Part shown: positions 37,783-46,158 of the stretch, piece after piece
Layout: each line of letters starts with the position of its first letter
How positions within the stretch are numbered: the first letter of the stretch is position 1
DNA from: Pseudomonas sp. BP8
Lineage (GTDB): Bacteria > Pseudomonadota > Gammaproteobacteria > Pseudomonadales > Pseudomonadaceae
Length of the DNA stretch: 64,000 nucleotides
Reading direction: 5' to 3'
Assembly: GCF_017875955.1 (NCBI RefSeq)
Contig: NZ_JAGINK010000001.1
Location: forward strand, 1,464,001-1,528,000
The notes under the pieces: generated by a model
Told to the model about the DNA's origin: nothing
Database searches by the model: none
Seen by the model: the letters and a program-made list of their open reading frames with translations, nothing else
Program-made: the position numbers and the translations under genes

Positions 37783-39390
37783 ATGCTGCAGTATGGGCAA
37801 AAAAGCTTTCTGATCGTCGACGATTTCACCGACTTTCGCACCTCGACCCGTTCCATGCTCCGTGAGCTGGGCGTGCGCGACGTAGATACTGCCGACAGCG
37901 GCGAACAGGCCCTGCGCATGTGCGCGCAGAAGCGCTATGACTTCGTGCTGCAGGACTTCCACCTCGGCGACGGCAAGAAGAACGGTCAGCAAGTGCTCGA
38001 GGACATGATTCTCGACAAGCTGATCAGCCACGAATGTGTGTTCATCATGGTCACCGCCGAGAGCAGCCAGGCGATCGTCCTCAGTGCGATCGAGCACGAG
38101 CCGGATGCCTACCTGACCAAGCCGTTCAACCGCGTCGGCCTGGCCCAGCGCCTGGAAAAACTGGTGCAGCGCAAGACCTTGCTCAAACCCATTCTGCAGG
38201 CGCTTGACCGCGGGCGTCCGGCCGAGGTGCTGGTGGCCTGTGCCGAGATGTGCAAGAAAGACCCCCGGTTTGCACCTTTGTGCCTGCGCTATCGGGCCGA
38301 TGCACTGCGCAACCTGGCCCGTTTTGAAGAGCTGGAGAAGTTCCTCAAGGCGATCCTCGCCAACCGCCCGCAACCGTGGGTCTACACGATGCTCGGCAGC
38401 GTGCTGCACAAGCGCGGCCAGAACGCCCAGGCGCAAGGTGTCTATGAACAGGCGCTGAAGGCCTTCCCGATCATGCCAGGTCTGTATGACGGCATGGCCG
38501 AGGTGCTGGTCGCCCAAGGCGAATCCAAGCGTGCCCAGAACATGCTCGAAGAGGCAGTGCGCCTGTCACCTTTGTCGGTTCGCCGGCAAGCGGCGCTGGG
38601 CAAGCTGGCCATGGGTAACGAAGATTTCGACTGCGCCTCCAAGGCCTACCGGCATGCGGTCAACCAGGGCCAGAGTTCGCGTTACAAAGACCCTGAATCC
38701 AACCTGGGCCTGGCCCAGGCGTTGATGAGCAGGAACGCAGGCTTCGGCCTCGATGCGCGGACCCGGGTCGAGATCAACACAGTGCTCAGCGAAGTGGCCA
38801 AGGATAATGCTGACAACCAAGGGCTGCAGGTGCGTGCGCGGATGATGAAGGCCGCCAGCCTGCAGCAGGCCGGTGACCCCGATACTGCGGTCAAGCTGAC
38901 CGAACAGGCCATACTGCGGCTGGACAAGATGGATCAGTTCTTCTCGGTGGATGCCGCCTTGACCGTGGCCCGGCAGCTCCAGCAGATGGGCCAGGAAGCG
39001 GCCGCCATCGGCATTCTCAAGAGCTGCGTGGAAACCTACGGCGACGACCCGAAAGTGATGCAGAACGTGGCCAAGTTGACCGACGATCCGCTCGTGCTCA
39101 ATGCAATCACCGAGGCCGTCGACGTCAATCGCCAAGGTGTGCGCAGCTATCAGGCCGGCCAGCTCAACGAGGCGCTGGAGAAGTTTCGCCGAGCACTGTC
39201 ACTGCAGCCGAGAAACATCAGCATTGCCCTCAATACTGCCCAGGCGGTGTTGCGTATTGCCGGCGAAAACCCTTCGCCAGCCTTTATCCAGGAATGTCGC
39301 AGCTGCTTGCAGAGTGTGGCCGGTATTCCGCCCAGCGACAGTCGTTATGACCGTTACCGCAAACTGCATATCCGAGTCTTCGGCGCATGA
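37783..39390 (+). CDS. Response regulator with C-terminal TPR domain
   Basis: A 535-residue protein. The receiver domain (about residues 7-125) has acid pair D13-D14, phosphoacceptor D58 (VLQDFHLGDG), the conserved Thr in FIMVTAES and Lys in YLTKPF. The remaining 400 residues are TPR-like helical repeats (KAILANRPQPWVYTMLGSVL, YEQALKAFPIMPGLYDGMAE). There is no DNA-binding or enzymatic output, so output is probably protein-protein binding. AAGG precedes the ATG at 37783. The stop overlaps the following kinase gene by 4 bp, so they form a two-component pair. Confidence 0.88.
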   Translation: MLQYGQKSFLIVDDFTDFRTSTRSMLRELGVRDVDTADSGEQALRMCAQKRYDFVLQDFHLGDGKKNGQQVLEDMILDKLISHECVFIMVTAESSQAIVLSAIEHEPDAYLTKPFNRVGLAQRLEKLVQRKTLLKPILQALDRGRPAEVLVACAEMCKKDPRFAPLCLRYRADALRNLARFEELEKFLKAILANRPQPWVYTMLGSVLHKRGQNAQAQGVYEQALKAFPIMPGLYDGMAEVLVAQGESKRAQNMLEEAVRLSPLSVRRQAALGKLAMGNEDFDCASKAYRHAVNQGQSSRYKDPESNLGLAQALMSRNAGFGLDARTRVEINTVLSEVAKDNADNQGLQVRARMMKAASLQQAGDPDTAVKLTEQAILRLDKMDQFFSVDAALTVARQLQQMGQEAAAIGILKSCVETYGDDPKVMQNVAKLTDDPLVLNAITEAVDVNRQGVRSYQAGQLNEALEKFRRALSLQPRNISIALNTAQAVLRIAGENPSPAFIQECRSCLQSVAGIPPSDSRYDRYRKLHIRVFGA

Positions 39391-40079
39391 ATCAAGATAA
39401 TGAGGGGCTGGATTTTTCTACGGTGATCGCCTCCACCGTGCATGACATGAAGAACACCCTCTCGGCATTGATCCAGGCCCACGGCCAATGGGTCGCGAGC
39501 TTGCCCGAAGCGCATCGCACAGGCGATGAGCAAGGGGTGATCGAGCATGAGTTCAGCCACCTCAACGGCATGCTGGTGCAACTGCTGGGGCTGTACAAGC
39601 TGGGCGTCAACCAATTGCCGATCTGCCCTGACTACCACGAGCTGGATGACTTCATCGAAGCGCAGTTGGCGATCCATCAGGACGTTCTCAAGCACCGCGA
39701 CATCCTGGCTACCTGGCGGATCGACATCGACAACCCGCTGGGCTTCTTCGACCGCGAACTGGTCGGCTCGGTGATCTCCAATGTGCTGACCAACGCGATA
39801 CGGTTTGCCTGCCATGCCTTGCTGATCAGCATCGAAGAGGAGGGCGAGCAGTTGGTCATCAGCGTCAATGACGACGGCCCGGGTTATCCACAGCGCATGC
39901 TCGAGCGTCAGGAAGACTACGTCCAGGGTATCGACCCGCTGACTGGCAGCACAGGCCTGGGGCTGTATTTTGCTGCACGGATTGCCGCGCTGCATGAGCT
40001 CGATGGGGTAAATGGACGGATCGAGATTTCCAACGGCGGGGCGCTTGGGGGCGGGTTGTTCAGGCTTTATCTGCCCTGA
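39387..40079 (+). CDS. Small soluble histidine kinase
   Basis: A 230-residue kinase with no membrane segment and no sensor domain. The H-box is STVHDMKNTLSAL (His19). The N-box is SNVLTNAIRFA, and the ATP-lid motifs are NDDGPGYP and GSTGLGLYFAARIAALHE. It starts 4 bp inside the response regulator-TPR gene. Its input may come through protein partners, perhaps the TPR domain. The length is well below typical kinases but the catalytic motifs are complete. Confidence 0.87.
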   Translation: MNQDNEGLDFSTVIASTVHDMKNTLSALIQAHGQWVASLPEAHRTGDEQGVIEHEFSHLNGMLVQLLGLYKLGVNQLPICPDYHELDDFIEAQLAIHQDVLKHRDILATWRIDIDNPLGFFDRELVGSVISNVLTNAIRFACHALLISIEEEGEQLVISVNDDGPGYPQRMLERQEDYVQGIDPLTGSTGLGLYFAARIAALHELDGVNGRIEISNGGALGGGLFRLYLP

Positions 40080-40197
40080 GGCGCTGCCATTGTCGGGTTA
40101 GAGTTAGTGACATAACCGGTAGTGTTTCCTAGCAGCTTATAGGAAGCCTCCTATTGCTGATTGGTGGGCTTCAAAATAACCCTCAAGAATGACAATG

Positions 40198-40270
40198 TAG
40201 ATACGGTGTATCTATAAATTGCTTGCATTCATTCGGAGGGTTTCTATTCTGTATCTACCTTTGGAGATAC
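40198..40270. promoter_or_regulatory. Palindromic operators upstream of mazEF
   Basis: A perfect inverted repeat TAGATAC-GGT-GTATCTA at 40198-40214, and a second half-site pair GTATCT (40251-40256) with AGATAC (40265-40270) that overlaps the SD. Such repeats fit autoregulation by MazE or the MazEF complex. Confidence 0.6.
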
Positions 40271-40272
40271 TT

Positions 40273-40527
40273 ATGGAAGTCAAGATTCAACAGTGGGGCA
40301 ATAGCGCGGCTATCCGTTTGCCAGCCACCGTGCTTAAACAGATGCGCTTGAGTATCGGCTCGATCATGAGCCTGGATACAGCAGGCGAATCCATGGTGCT
40401 CAAGCCCGTCAGACCCAAGCCCAAGTACAAGCTGGAAGACCTCATGGCTCAGTGCGACTTGAACGCAGCTGAGCCCGAAGAGTTGGCAGCGTGGAACAAT
40501 ATGCGGCCTGTGGGGCGTGAAGTGTGA
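40273..40527 (+). CDS. mazE: MazE/PemI-type antitoxin
   Basis: An 84-residue AbrB-fold DNA-binding antitoxin. MEVKIQQWGNSAAIRLPATV is the swapped-hairpin barrel, and the C-terminal tail (LNAAEPEELAAWNNMRPVGR) would bind the toxin. SD GGAG precedes the ATG at 40273. It overlaps the toxin gene by 4 bases (GTGA), normal for this system. The upstream extension in the same frame is rejected. Confidence 0.88.
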   Translation: MEVKIQQWGNSAAIRLPATVLKQMRLSIGSIMSLDTAGESMVLKPVRPKPKYKLEDLMAQCDLNAAEPEELAAWNNMRPVGREV

Positions 40528-40877
40528 GGCGTGGCAGGTTCGCCAGAGGCGATATCGTGCGGATCAACCTTGATCCCACCCTTGGCCGGGAGCAGCAAGG
40601 CTCAGCGCGGCCGGCGTTGGTATTGACGCCTGCGGCGTACAATACCTCGGGCCTCGCAGTGATCGTACCGATTACTCAAGGGGGTGATTACGCACGACAT
40701 GCGGGGTTTGCTGTCACGCTAAGTGGTGCCGGAACCCAGGTTCAAGGCGTGATTCTGTGCAACCAACTGCGCACAGTTGATCTCGAAGCGCGGAGTGCCG
40801 AACGTATCGAATCCGCGCCTGAAATGGTCGTCGAAGAGGCTCTCGCACGTGTGCAAACCCTCTTCGATTACGCTTGA
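40524..40877 (+). CDS. mazF: MazF/PemK-type endoribonuclease toxin
   Basis: A 117-residue toxin starting at a GTG (40524). The motifs RGDIVRINLDPTLGREQQGS and RPALVLTP are the catalytic loop and core of the MazF fold; VILCNQLRTVDL follows. MazF toxins cleave mRNA at short sequence motifs and are held inactive by MazE. Translational coupling to mazE is visible in the GTGA overlap. Confidence 0.9.
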   Translation: MRRGRFARGDIVRINLDPTLGREQQGSARPALVLTPAAYNTSGLAVIVPITQGGDYARHAGFAVTLSGAGTQVQGVILCNQLRTVDLEARSAERIESAPEMVVEEALARVQTLFDYA

Positions 40878-40899
40878 AATTACTGTGGTATAGACACTG

Positions 40900-41544
40900 A
40901 TGAATGGCACCCCCGTTTCCCTCATCCGCGAAACCTTCCCCGTCGGCCCGCTGCGCTGCAACTGCACCCTGATCGGCGACCCGGTCAGCAAGAAAGCCCT
41001 CGTGGTCGACCCTGGCGGTGACCCGGAGATGATCCTCGCACGCCTGCAGGCCCACGGCCTGACGCTGGTGAGCATCATCCACACCCATGCTCACTTCGAC
41101 CATTTCCTGGCCTCTGGCAAGCTCAAGGAGCTGACCGGTGCGACCCTGCACCTGCACAAGGACGATCAGCCGCTGTGGGACAACCTCGAAATGCAGTGCC
41201 AGATGTTTGGTGTGCCCTACACGCCGGTGCCGCCGCCGGACCGCTGGCTCGGTGATGACGAAGCGCTTGCCTGCGGCTGCGGCGTGGCGCTGCACACGCC
41301 TGGACACACGCCCGGTTCGATGAGTTTCTGGTTCGCTGACGCAAAACTGCTGATTGCCGGCGATACCTTGTTTCGACGGGGCGTTGGCCGCACCGATTTG
41401 TGGGGTGGCGATCAGCGCGCTATCGTTCGTTCCATCAAGGATCGCTTGTACCGGCTGGATGAAGAGGCTGTTGTGGTGACCGGGCACGGTCCCGACACCC
41501 TCCTCGGCGAAGAGATGCGCGAGAATCCGTTTGTACGTGCCTGA
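40900..41544 (+). CDS. MBL-fold metallo-hydrolase (glyoxalase II-like)
   Basis: A 214-residue metallo-beta-lactamase fold protein. The zinc motif HTHAHFDHF is in the first third. Further ligands lie in HTPGHTPGS and the AGDTLF and GHGPDT stretches. It is shorter than GloB and YcbL-like, so hydroxyacylglutathione hydrolase-like activity is plausible but unproven. The ATG at 40900 has only a weak SD. It starts 22 bp after mazF. Confidence 0.85.
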   Translation: MNGTPVSLIRETFPVGPLRCNCTLIGDPVSKKALVVDPGGDPEMILARLQAHGLTLVSIIHTHAHFDHFLASGKLKELTGATLHLHKDDQPLWDNLEMQCQMFGVPYTPVPPPDRWLGDDEALACGCGVALHTPGHTPGSMSFWFADAKLLIAGDTLFRRGVGRTDLWGGDQRAIVRSIKDRLYRLDEEAVVVTGHGPDTLLGEEMRENPFVRA

Positions 41545-41637
41545 TGCATGATGGAATTTTTCCGCTTCGCCGAGATCCAAGCCTGGCATAGATCCAAGCA
41601 TGATTACTGCACACTTGAATTTCAGTAGGAGCTTTCC

Positions 41638-42357
41638 ATGTTCACCATGCGTCGTCTGATTATCGTCGCTACCGCCGCTGCCCTGATGTCGGGTTGCGCC
41701 AGCCAGAACCCTTACGACAACCAGGGTCAGGCGCAAGGCTCCACAGGGATGAGCAAAACCGCCAAGTACGGCGGCCTGGGCGCACTGGCCGGCGCTGTTG
41801 CCGGTGCCGCAATCGACCACAACAACCGTGGCAAGGGCGCGTTGATTGGCGCCGCTGCGGTGGGTGCCGCCGCCGCAGGTTATGGCTACTACGCCGACCG
41901 CCAGGAAAAAGCCTTGCGCGAGAGCATGGCCAATACCGGTGTCGAAGTGCAGCGCGAGGGCGACCAGATCAAGCTGATCATGCCGGGCAACATTACCTTC
42001 GCAACCGACTCGGCGAACATCTCGCCAAGCTTCTACTCGCCACTGAACAACCTCGCCGGTTCGTTCAAGCAGTTCAACCAGAACACCATCGAAGTGATTG
42101 GCTTCACCGACAGCACCGGCAGCCGCCAGCACAACATGGACCTGTCCCAGCGTCGTGCGCAGGCGGTCAGCACTTACCTGACTTCGCAGGGTGTCGATGC
42201 GTCGCGGGTTTCGGTGCGTGGCCTGGGCCCGGACCAGCCGATCGCGAGCAACGCCGATGCCAATGGCCGGGCGCAGAATCGCCGGGTAGAGGTAAATCTG
42301 AAGCCTATTCCTGGCCAGCAGTATGAGCAGCAAGGGCAGGTTCAGCAGTACCCATAA
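41638..42357 (+). CDS. OmpA-family lipoprotein (YiaD-like)
   Basis: A 239-residue outer-membrane lipoprotein. Signal MFTMRRLIIVATAAALMSGC has a lipobox. A Gly/Ala-rich glycine-zipper stretch (YGGLGALAGAVAGAAI, LIGAAAVGAAAAGYGY) spans residues 43-82. The C-terminal OmpA peptidoglycan-binding domain contains TDSTGSRQHNMDLSQRRAQA and NRRVEVNL. It probably tethers the outer membrane to peptidoglycan. A GTAGGAG SD precedes the ATG at 41638. Confidence 0.9.
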   Translation: MFTMRRLIIVATAAALMSGCASQNPYDNQGQAQGSTGMSKTAKYGGLGALAGAVAGAAIDHNNRGKGALIGAAAVGAAAAGYGYYADRQEKALRESMANTGVEVQREGDQIKLIMPGNITFATDSANISPSFYSPLNNLAGSFKQFNQNTIEVIGFTDSTGSRQHNMDLSQRRAQAVSTYLTSQGVDASRVSVRGLGPDQPIASNADANGRAQNRRVEVNLKPIPGQQYEQQGQVQQYP

Positions 42358-42370
42358 CGCCTGATCGTTC

Positions 42371-42492
42371 TGGGGCCGCGTTGCGGCCCTATCGCGACAC
42401 AAGGCCGCTCCTGCAGATACCGCGCATGGATGAACATGGCGCGGTCCTGTGGGAGCGGCCTTGTGTCGTGATAGGGCTGCAAAGCAGCCCCA
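42371..42492. repeat. Long inverted repeat of a second REP variant
   Basis: TGGGGCCGCGTTGCGGCCCT at the left, with GGGAGCGGCCTTGTGTCGTG and TAGGGCTGC...GCAGCCCCA at the right. The arms mirror a GGAGCGGCCTTGTGTCG core, different from the GGGCTTGCCCCG type elsewhere. Lies between convergent OmpA-family and pta genes and probably terminates both. Confidence 0.85.
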
Positions 42493-42496
42493 CGGA

Positions 42497-44584
42497 TCAC
42501 TCGACCCTGCTGGCCTGAATCGCCGTCAGCGCGATGGTGTGGACGATATCGTCCACCTGCGCCCCGCGTGGCAGGTCGTTGACCGGCTTGCGCAGCCCCT
42601 GCAGCATCGGCCCGAGGCTCACCCCGTCAGTACTGCGCTGGACGGCCTTGTGGGTCGTGTTGCCGGTGTTCAGGTCGGGGAAGACAAACACCGTGGCACG
42701 CCCGGCAACCGGGCTTTGCGGTGCCAACTGGCGGGCAATCTCAGGGTTGGCGGCGGCGTCGTATTGCAGCGGCCCGTCAATCACCAGGTCATGCTCGGCG
42801 CGTTGCGCCAGTCGCGTAGCCTCGCGGACTTTCTCCACTTCCTCGTCACTCGCCGAATCGCTTGAGTAGCTGATCATCGCCACCCGTGGCGCGATTCCGA
42901 AGGCTTCGGCCGACTCGGCGCTCTGCCGGGCAATCTCGGCCAGCTCGGCTGCGCTGGGGTGCGGATTCATTACGCAGTCGCCATACACCAGCACCTGCTC
43001 AGGGAACAGCATGAAGAACACCGACGACACCAGGCTGCTGCCCGGCGCGGTCTTGATCAGTTGCAAGGCCGGGCGAATGGTGTTGGCGGTGGAGTGCACC
43101 AGGCCAGACACCAGGCCATCGACTTCGTCCAGGGCCAGCATCATGGTGCCGATCACCACTGGGTCTTCAAGCTGCTGTTCTGCCATCGGCGCGTTGAGGT
43201 TCTTGCTCTTGCGCAGATCGACCATCGGCTCGACATAGCGCCCACGGATCACATCGGGGTCAAGGATCTCCAGGTCGGGCGGTAAGGTGATGCCTTGGGC
43301 ACGGGCTACCGCCTGGACGTCCTCGGGTTTGGCCAGCAGCACGCAGCGGGCAATGCCACGCGCCTGGCAAATGGCCGCGGCCTGCACCAGCAACGGCTCG
43401 GCACCCTCTGGCAGGACGATGCGCTTGTTGGCCTGCTGGGCGCGCTGGATCAGCTGGTAGCGGAACACCGCTGGCGACAGGCGCATTTCGCGCGGTGTAC
43501 CGCAGCGCTGGTGCAGCCAGACGGCGTCGAGCTGGCTGGCAACGAAGTCGGTGATGAACTCGGCACGCTCGCGGTCATCCACCGGGATCTCGCGGTTGAG
43601 CGAGTTGAGCTGGTTGGCCGTGTCATACGAGCCGGTGCTCACCGACAGGATCGGCAAGCCGGCCTGCAAGGCGCCACGGCACAGTTCGAGAATGCGTGGG
43701 TCAGGCTTGCTGTCGCTGGTCAGCAGCAACCCGGCCAGGGGCACGCCATTGATCGCAGCCAGGCTCACGGCGAGGATGATGTCGTCGCGATCGCCCGGGG
43801 TCACCACCAAGGTTCCGGGCTTGAGCAGCGGCACGGTGTTGGCCACGGTGCGTGCGCAGATGATGATAGTGTTCATCCGCCGCTGTTCGTAGTCACCGGC
43901 ATTGAGCACCTGCGCGCCGAGCAGCTCGGCCACGTCACGGGTGCGCGGGGCATTCAGCTCGGGTTGATAGGGAATGCAGCCGAGCAGGCGGAAGTCGTCG
44001 CCACGCAACAGCGGCGAATGCTCGCGCAGGCGACTGGCAAAGGCGGCCATGCTTTCGTCGGTACGTACCTTGTTGAGGATCACCCCCAGCACCTTCGGGT
44101 CGCGCGGCCCGCCGAACAGCTGCGCCTGCAGTTCAACGCGCCCGGACAGCTCGCTGAGCACTTCGTTTTCCGGTGCGGAAACCAGGATCACTTCAGCGTC
44201 CAGGCTCTTCGCCAGGTGCAGGTTGACCCGCGCTGCATAGCTGGCATGCCGGGTCGGCACCATGCCTTCGACCACCACCACGTCGTTGCCGACACAAGCC
44301 TGCTGGTAGAGGCGGATGATCGCTTCGAGCAACTCGTCCAGCTGGCCATCGCCGAGCATCCGCTCGACCTGGGACAGGCTCAGTGGCGTTGGCGGTTTCA
44401 GGCCATGGGTGCGGGCGATCAGTTCGGTCGAGCGCTCAGGCCCGGTGTCGCCGGGATGGGGTTGGGCGATCGGCTTGAAGAAGCCGACCTTCAGCCCTCC
44501 GCGTTCAAGGGCGCGAACCAGGCCCAGGCTGATGGACGTCAGGCCGACGCCAAAATCGGTCGGTGCAATGAAAAAAGTCTGCAT
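42497..44584 (-). CDS. pta: Phosphate acetyltransferase
   Basis: A 695-residue enzyme interconverting acetyl-CoA and acetyl phosphate. Domains: an N-terminal dethiobiotin-synthetase-like P-loop region (MQTFFIAPTDFGVGLTSISL), a middle DRTGG domain, and the C-terminal PTA domain (LPEGAEPLLVQAA, VYGDCVMNPHPSAAELAEIA, STDGVSLGPML). The long form is typical of proteobacteria. No ackA lies beside it in this window. I chose the ATG at 44584 for its family-like N-terminus. Confidence 0.94.
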   Translation of the reverse strand: MQTFFIAPTDFGVGLTSISLGLVRALERGGLKVGFFKPIAQPHPGDTGPERSTELIARTHGLKPPTPLSLSQVERMLGDGQLDELLEAIIRLYQQACVGNDVVVVEGMVPTRHASYAARVNLHLAKSLDAEVILVSAPENEVLSELSGRVELQAQLFGGPRDPKVLGVILNKVRTDESMAAFASRLREHSPLLRGDDFRLLGCIPYQPELNAPRTRDVAELLGAQVLNAGDYEQRRMNTIIICARTVANTVPLLKPGTLVVTPGDRDDIILAVSLAAINGVPLAGLLLTSDSKPDPRILELCRGALQAGLPILSVSTGSYDTANQLNSLNREIPVDDRERAEFITDFVASQLDAVWLHQRCGTPREMRLSPAVFRYQLIQRAQQANKRIVLPEGAEPLLVQAAAICQARGIARCVLLAKPEDVQAVARAQGITLPPDLEILDPDVIRGRYVEPMVDLRKSKNLNAPMAEQQLEDPVVIGTMMLALDEVDGLVSGLVHSTANTIRPALQLIKTAPGSSLVSSVFFMLFPEQVLVYGDCVMNPHPSAAELAEIARQSAESAEAFGIAPRVAMISYSSDSASDEEVEKVREATRLAQRAEHDLVIDGPLQYDAAANPEIARQLAPQSPVAGRATVFVFPDLNTGNTTHKAVQRSTDGVSLGPMLQGLRKPVNDLPRGAQVDDIVHTIALTAIQASRVE

Positions 44585-44635
44585 GCGTGCTTCTCGAGAT
44601 AAAGCGGTGCAAGGAATCAATCGCCAAGGATATCG

Positions 44636-44920
44636 CTAATCGCGCCCCTGTGCGCACCAACCGCAAGCGAAAATCTGGCCGATCCGCTGTTCGCGCTGGT
44701 GCGCATCGAGCACCCACGGCCGCGCCTGCCAGGGCGGCTGGTGGCGCAGGTGCTGGGTGTGAGCGCAGGACAGCTCGACCACCCAGTGGCCGTGTTCATC
44801 CTGGTGGAAGCCCGTGACCCGACTGACGGATCGCCCATCGTCCGCCGTGCGTTCGCAATCGGGCGATGCGTTGGTTACACTTGTCCGCTCTACATTCTTT
44901 TGCAAAAGGTCTCGCCCCAT
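44636..44920 (-). CDS. DUF3565-containing protein
   Basis: Up to 94 residues. The conserved part VTGFHQDEHGHWVVELSCAHTQHLRH and CGWCAQG matches DUF3565, a short Cys/His-rich domain. The start is uncertain: the ATG at 44920 overlaps the divergent slyD ATG, a TTG at 44905 is an alternative, and no in-frame ATG or GTG lies between the TTG and the conserved part. Function unknown. Confidence 0.65.
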   Translation of the reverse strand: MGRDLLQKNVERTSVTNASPDCERTADDGRSVSRVTGFHQDEHGHWVVELSCAHTQHLRHQPPWQARPWVLDAHQREQRIGQIFACGWCAQGRD

Positions 44921-45404
44921 GCTGATCGCCGCCAACAAGGCTGTCTCCATCGACTATACCCTGACTAACGACGCCGGGGAGGTCATTGACAGCTCCGCCG
45001 GCGGCGCGCCGCTGGTTTACCTGCACGGTGCTGGCAACATCATCCCAGGCCTGGAAAAAGCCCTGGAAGGCAAGCAGGCTGGTGACGAACTGAACGTTAC
45101 CATCGAGCCGGAAGATGCCTACGGCGAGTACCTGGCCGAGCTGGTCAGCACCCTCAACCGCAGCATGTTCGAAGGTGTCGACGAACTGGAAGTCGGCATG
45201 CAGTTCCATGCTTCCGCGCCAGATGGCCAAATGCAGATCGTCACCATCCGTGACCTCGACGGCGACGACGTGACTGTCGACGGCAACCACCCGCTGGCCG
45301 GCCAGCGCCTGACCTTCCAGGTCAAGGTTGTCGACGTGCGTGATGCCAGCGAAGAAGAAATCGCTCACCGCCACGTCCATGGCGAAGGTGGCCATCACCA
45401 CTGA
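44919..45404 (+). CDS. slyD: SlyD-type FKBP peptidyl-prolyl isomerase
   Basis: A 161-residue FKBP with an inserted-in-flap chaperone domain. FKBP motifs: DYTLTNDAGEVIDSSAGGAP, GLEKALEGKQAGDELNV and NHPLAGQRLTFQVKVVDV. It ends in a short His-rich tail (HRHVHGEGGHHH) that can bind Ni2+ or other metals. SlyD assists folding and nickel delivery. I chose the ATG at 44919 because the frame upstream has no family likeness. Confidence 0.9.
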   Translation: MLIAANKAVSIDYTLTNDAGEVIDSSAGGAPLVYLHGAGNIIPGLEKALEGKQAGDELNVTIEPEDAYGEYLAELVSTLNRSMFEGVDELEVGMQFHASAPDGQMQIVTIRDLDGDDVTVDGNHPLAGQRLTFQVKVVDVRDASEEEIAHRHVHGEGGHHH

Positions 45405-45432
45405 TTTTCTGCGCTAAGCTCAGAAAGTCGCC

Positions 45433-45497
45433 AGGCGCTCGGGCAAGCCGTACTGGCTCTCCATGGGAGGGTTGACGGCTTGCCCGCGCGCCTTTTT
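45433..45497 (+). terminator. Stem-loop terminator after slyD
   Basis: AGGCGCTCGGGCAAGCCGT pairs with ACGGCTTGCCCGCGCGCCT across about 23 bases, and TTTTTA follows. The loop is longer than usual. Confidence 0.7.
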
Positions 45498-45550
45498 AGT
45501 GGGCGGATTTCGCCCCAGCGACAACCGGGAACCTGAGAGGGGAAGTCATC

Positions 45551-46033
45551 ATGAGTATATTTCACGACCTGACGTTGAAGGCGTTGAACGGCGAGGACCT
45601 ACCCCTTGCTCCGTTCAAGGGGCAGGTGGTGCTGGTGGTCAATGTCGCCTCCAAGTGTGGCCTGACGCCGCAGTATGCTCCGCTCGAATCGCTGTATCAG
45701 CAGTTCAAGGGTAAGGGATTCAGTGTGCTCGGCCTGCCCTGCAACCAGTTTGCAGGTCAGGAGCCCGGCAGCGAGAAAGACATCCAGGAGTTCTGCAGCC
45801 TCAATTACGGGGTGAGCTTTCCGTTGAGCGCCAAGCTCGAGGTCAATGGCCCACAGCGTCATTCGTTGTATCGGCTGCTGGCGGGTGAGGGCGCCGAGTA
45901 TCCGGGGGATATCAGCTGGAACTTCGAGAAGTTCCTGGTCGGCAAGGATGGCCGTGTGCTGGCCCGTTTTGCACCGCGTACCGCGCCGGATGATCCGACG
46001 GTGGTGCAGGCGATCGAGAAGGCGCTGGCCTGA
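45551..46033 (+). CDS. Glutathione peroxidase-family protein
   Basis: A 160-residue peroxidase. The active-site Cys36 lies in NVASKCGLTPQY, the conserved Gln in LGLPCNQFAGQEPG, and the Trp/Asn in ISWNFEKFLV. Bacterial Cys-type members mostly reduce peroxides with thioredoxin. A GAGAGGGGAAG SD precedes the ATG at 45551. A REP pair follows. Confidence 0.93.
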   Translation: MSIFHDLTLKALNGEDLPLAPFKGQVVLVVNVASKCGLTPQYAPLESLYQQFKGKGFSVLGLPCNQFAGQEPGSEKDIQEFCSLNYGVSFPLSAKLEVNGPQRHSLYRLLAGEGAEYPGDISWNFEKFLVGKDGRVLARFAPRTAPDDPTVVQAIEKALA

Positions 46034-46050
46034 CCGGGCCGCTGATTGGC

Positions 46051-46154
46051 TGTCAGTGATGGCTTCTTCGCGGGGCGAGCCCGCTCCTGCAGGATCGGGT
46101 GCACCGCATGTCCTGCAGGAGCGGGCTTGCCCGGCGAAGAGGCCATCACTGACA
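46051..46154. repeat. REP inverted pair
   Basis: TGTCAGTGATGGCTTCTTCG at 46051 mirrors CGAAGAGGCCATCACTGACA at the right end. Cores read GGGCGAGCCCGCTCCTGCAG and its inverse. Confidence 0.9.
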
Positions 46155-46158
46155 CTGC

